Both the position numbers and the translations under genes were made by a program. This document shows, in pieces, positions 15,996-17,235 of a DNA stretch of 17,235 nt (positions are counted from its first letter, which is position 1; each line of letters begins with the position of its first letter). Where the stretch lies: positions 1-17,235 of the forward strand of contig JAQYWI010000119.1 of NCBI GenBank assembly GCA_030145015.1. The letters run 5' to 3'. The DNA comes from Desulfobacterales bacterium (GTDB lineage Bacteria; Desulfobacterota; Desulfobacteria; Desulfobacterales; JAHEIW01). The notes beneath the pieces are model-generated. The model saw nothing but the letters and a program-made list of their open reading frames with translations, did no database searches and was not told the origin of the DNA.

Positions 15996-17235
15996 CTATC
16001 CGACCACACCAAAAAAATTGGTTAACATGATATTCAGCCATCTGCGGAGTACGGCATAGGAATAATGCTGGGAAGCCACATCATAATTGGTATTTACCAT
16101 TTTTGTTCGACGATCCGGAGATTCCAGAACTTCTTTGACTTTTAACACCGTTATGCGCGTCAGGTATCCATCCATAACGATTAAATCAAATCCTTGCGGC
16201 TCGATATCCTGCACAAAAGTGGCATAGCGGTTGATCAGCAACGGTTTTTTGAAATAAACGGCCTCTAAAAATGCATTGCCGAAACCCTCATATAAACTCG
16301 GGTAGGTAATGAAATCTGCGTGCGGATAAACATCCAAGAGCGAATAGGTTTCTTTGTGGTTCACATCCGGATTTATGGGATCGGACATATGAATGTTGAC
16401 TAAACGCAGGTCGACACCGCGCTGTCTGGCGTCTTCTTTGAGCCATTCCACATACTCCCATCCTTCGTCGCCGGCTTCATGGGATATGATCAACTTATAG
16501 CGCGGATCTTTTAATTCTTCGACCAATTCGATGGCATGTTCAATACCCTTGCGCTGGATGATTCGTGTGGGTTGTAAAATCATAACATCATCTTTTTGCA
16601 ACCCGATGGACTGCCAGAAGGCTTCTGTCTGTTTTTCATTGATTTGGGGTGGATTTTCAAAATCCAGCACATTGGGGATGATGATAGAGGAAATTCCCGT
16701 ACGTAGGGCGAGTTCTTCTTGTGCGACCGAATTGATGACCACGTGTTCAATACTGGGCAGTTTTGGTGGGAATGCCATTCTGAGATAATCGCCGACGGCA
16801 TTGACCGCAAAGCGGGTTCTTTCCCAGTAAAAATCATGATGGTGGGCAATGGTGGGAATCTGAGTTTCGGCAATTATTTCGGTCAGCGCGATACCCAGAG
16901 GGATATGCATTGGAATGGTAAGGATATTTTCAGCCACCAGAAGATTGATATCGAAGGCCCGGATGAATTCTTTGAGATGCTTTTTTAACAGGATTTTTAG
17001 ATCGAAAATGGCATCGGTAACGGTTGAATCGCGTCGTTTTTTTCCGAATATTTGTTCGTTAATCCAGCGGTTTTTTTCATGCAGAAAAAGCGCTTCGGGG
17101 ACCAGAAAACTTCTTTCAGGACTGCGGTCCAATAGCCCGGCAAACCAATAACAGCGATGGCCGCTGTTTTTTAAAACGCCGGCCCATTTGCTGGCCTCCA
17201 GCGTAACACCATCGGTTCCCGAAAAACGGGTTGAT
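15996..17235 (-). CDS. GT4 family glycosyltransferase, N-terminus cut by window edge
   Basis: The frame is open to the right edge, so 412 residues are visible and only the first few are missing; the codons before the internal TTG at 17132 clearly belong to the protein (RFSGTDGVTLEASKW, a glycosyltransferase N-terminal loop). Further signs are HHHDFYWER (visible residues about 131-139), IIPNVLDFENPP, QPTRIIQRKGIEHAIELV, and the donor-binding EGFGNAFLE (E-x7-E, about 316-324). It is a retaining GT4 enzyme that uses a nucleotide-sugar donor. The GTDGV start and HHHDFYWER region resemble enzymes annotated as mannosylglucosylglycerate synthase, which make a compatible solute, but this assignment is tentative. 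A terminator follows at 15938-15964. Confidence 0.88.
   Translation of the reverse strand, partial: STRFSGTDGVTLEASKWAGVLKNSGHRCYWFAGLLDRSPERSFLVPEALFLHEKNRWINEQIFGKKRRDSTVTDAIFDLKILLKKHLKEFIRAFDINLLVAENILTIPMHIPLGIALTEIIAETQIPTIAHHHDFYWERTRFAVNAVGDYLRMAFPPKLPSIEHVVINSVAQEELALRTGISSIIIPNVLDFENPPQINEKQTEAFWQSIGLQKDDVMILQPTRIIQRKGIEHAIELVEELKDPRYKLIISHEAGDEGWEYVEWLKEDARQRGVDLRLVNIHMSDPINPDVNHKETYSLLDVYPHADFITYPSLYEGFGNAFLEAVYFKKPLLINRYATFVQDIEPQGFDLIVMDGYLTRITVLKVKEVLESPDRRTKMVNTNYDVASQHYSYAVLRRWLNIMLTNFFGVVG

Overview
The window reads as an ordinary chromosomal stretch of a mesophilic Gram-negative bacterium, most likely an anaerobic deltaproteobacterium (Desulfobacterota). That placement is inference. 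It rests on the secreted monoheme cytochrome c, lipoprotein M48 proteases, a DksA/TraR protein, a SelD-type flavoprotein, a rhodanese-rubrerythrin fusion, a sigma-54 type promoter and moderate GC. I saw no rRNA or tRNA gene, CRISPR array, IS element or phage gene. Both window ends cut through genes.

Layout. (1) 1-4040, all on the minus strand: an M48 metalloprotease lipoprotein cut by the left edge, a DUF4203-like membrane protein, a DUF1003 membrane protein, a C-terminal remnant of a Kup potassium transporter, a secreted monoheme c-type cytochrome, and an HtrA/Do protease with two PDZ domains. (2) 4478-6970, plus strand: a probable three-gene operon of a DUF5661 protein, a SelD-like FAD oxidoreductase and a rhodanese-ferritin-like fusion; the last two overlap by 14 nt. 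(3) 6972-11314, minus strand: a second M48 lipoprotein paralogous to the first, a soluble PAS-PAS-kinase-receiver hybrid histidine kinase with a good sigma-70 promoter, and a two-TM RCK potassium channel with an unusual selectivity filter. (4) 11507-12525, minus strand: HU, a small zinc-ribbon protein and a DksA/TraR protein. (5) 12609-14974, minus strand: groES-groEL preceded in the same tight cluster by two small unrecognised proteins, one with a basic tail and one very acidic. (6) 15058-15711, minus strand: two small OB-fold-like proteins, one cytoplasmic and one secreted, the secreted one behind a clear sigma-54 promoter. (7) 15996-17235, minus strand: a GT4 glycosyltransferase cut by the right edge, followed by a strong terminator.

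A common theme is protein quality control and stress: periplasmic HtrA and M48 proteases, GroESL, DksA, HU, potassium handling, and a probable sulfur/oxidative-stress operon. The best leads for something undescribed are the two charged small proteins leading the groESL cluster, the DUF5661/flavoprotein/rhodanese-rubrerythrin operon, and the sigma-54-driven secreted OB-fold protein with its cytoplasmic counterpart.
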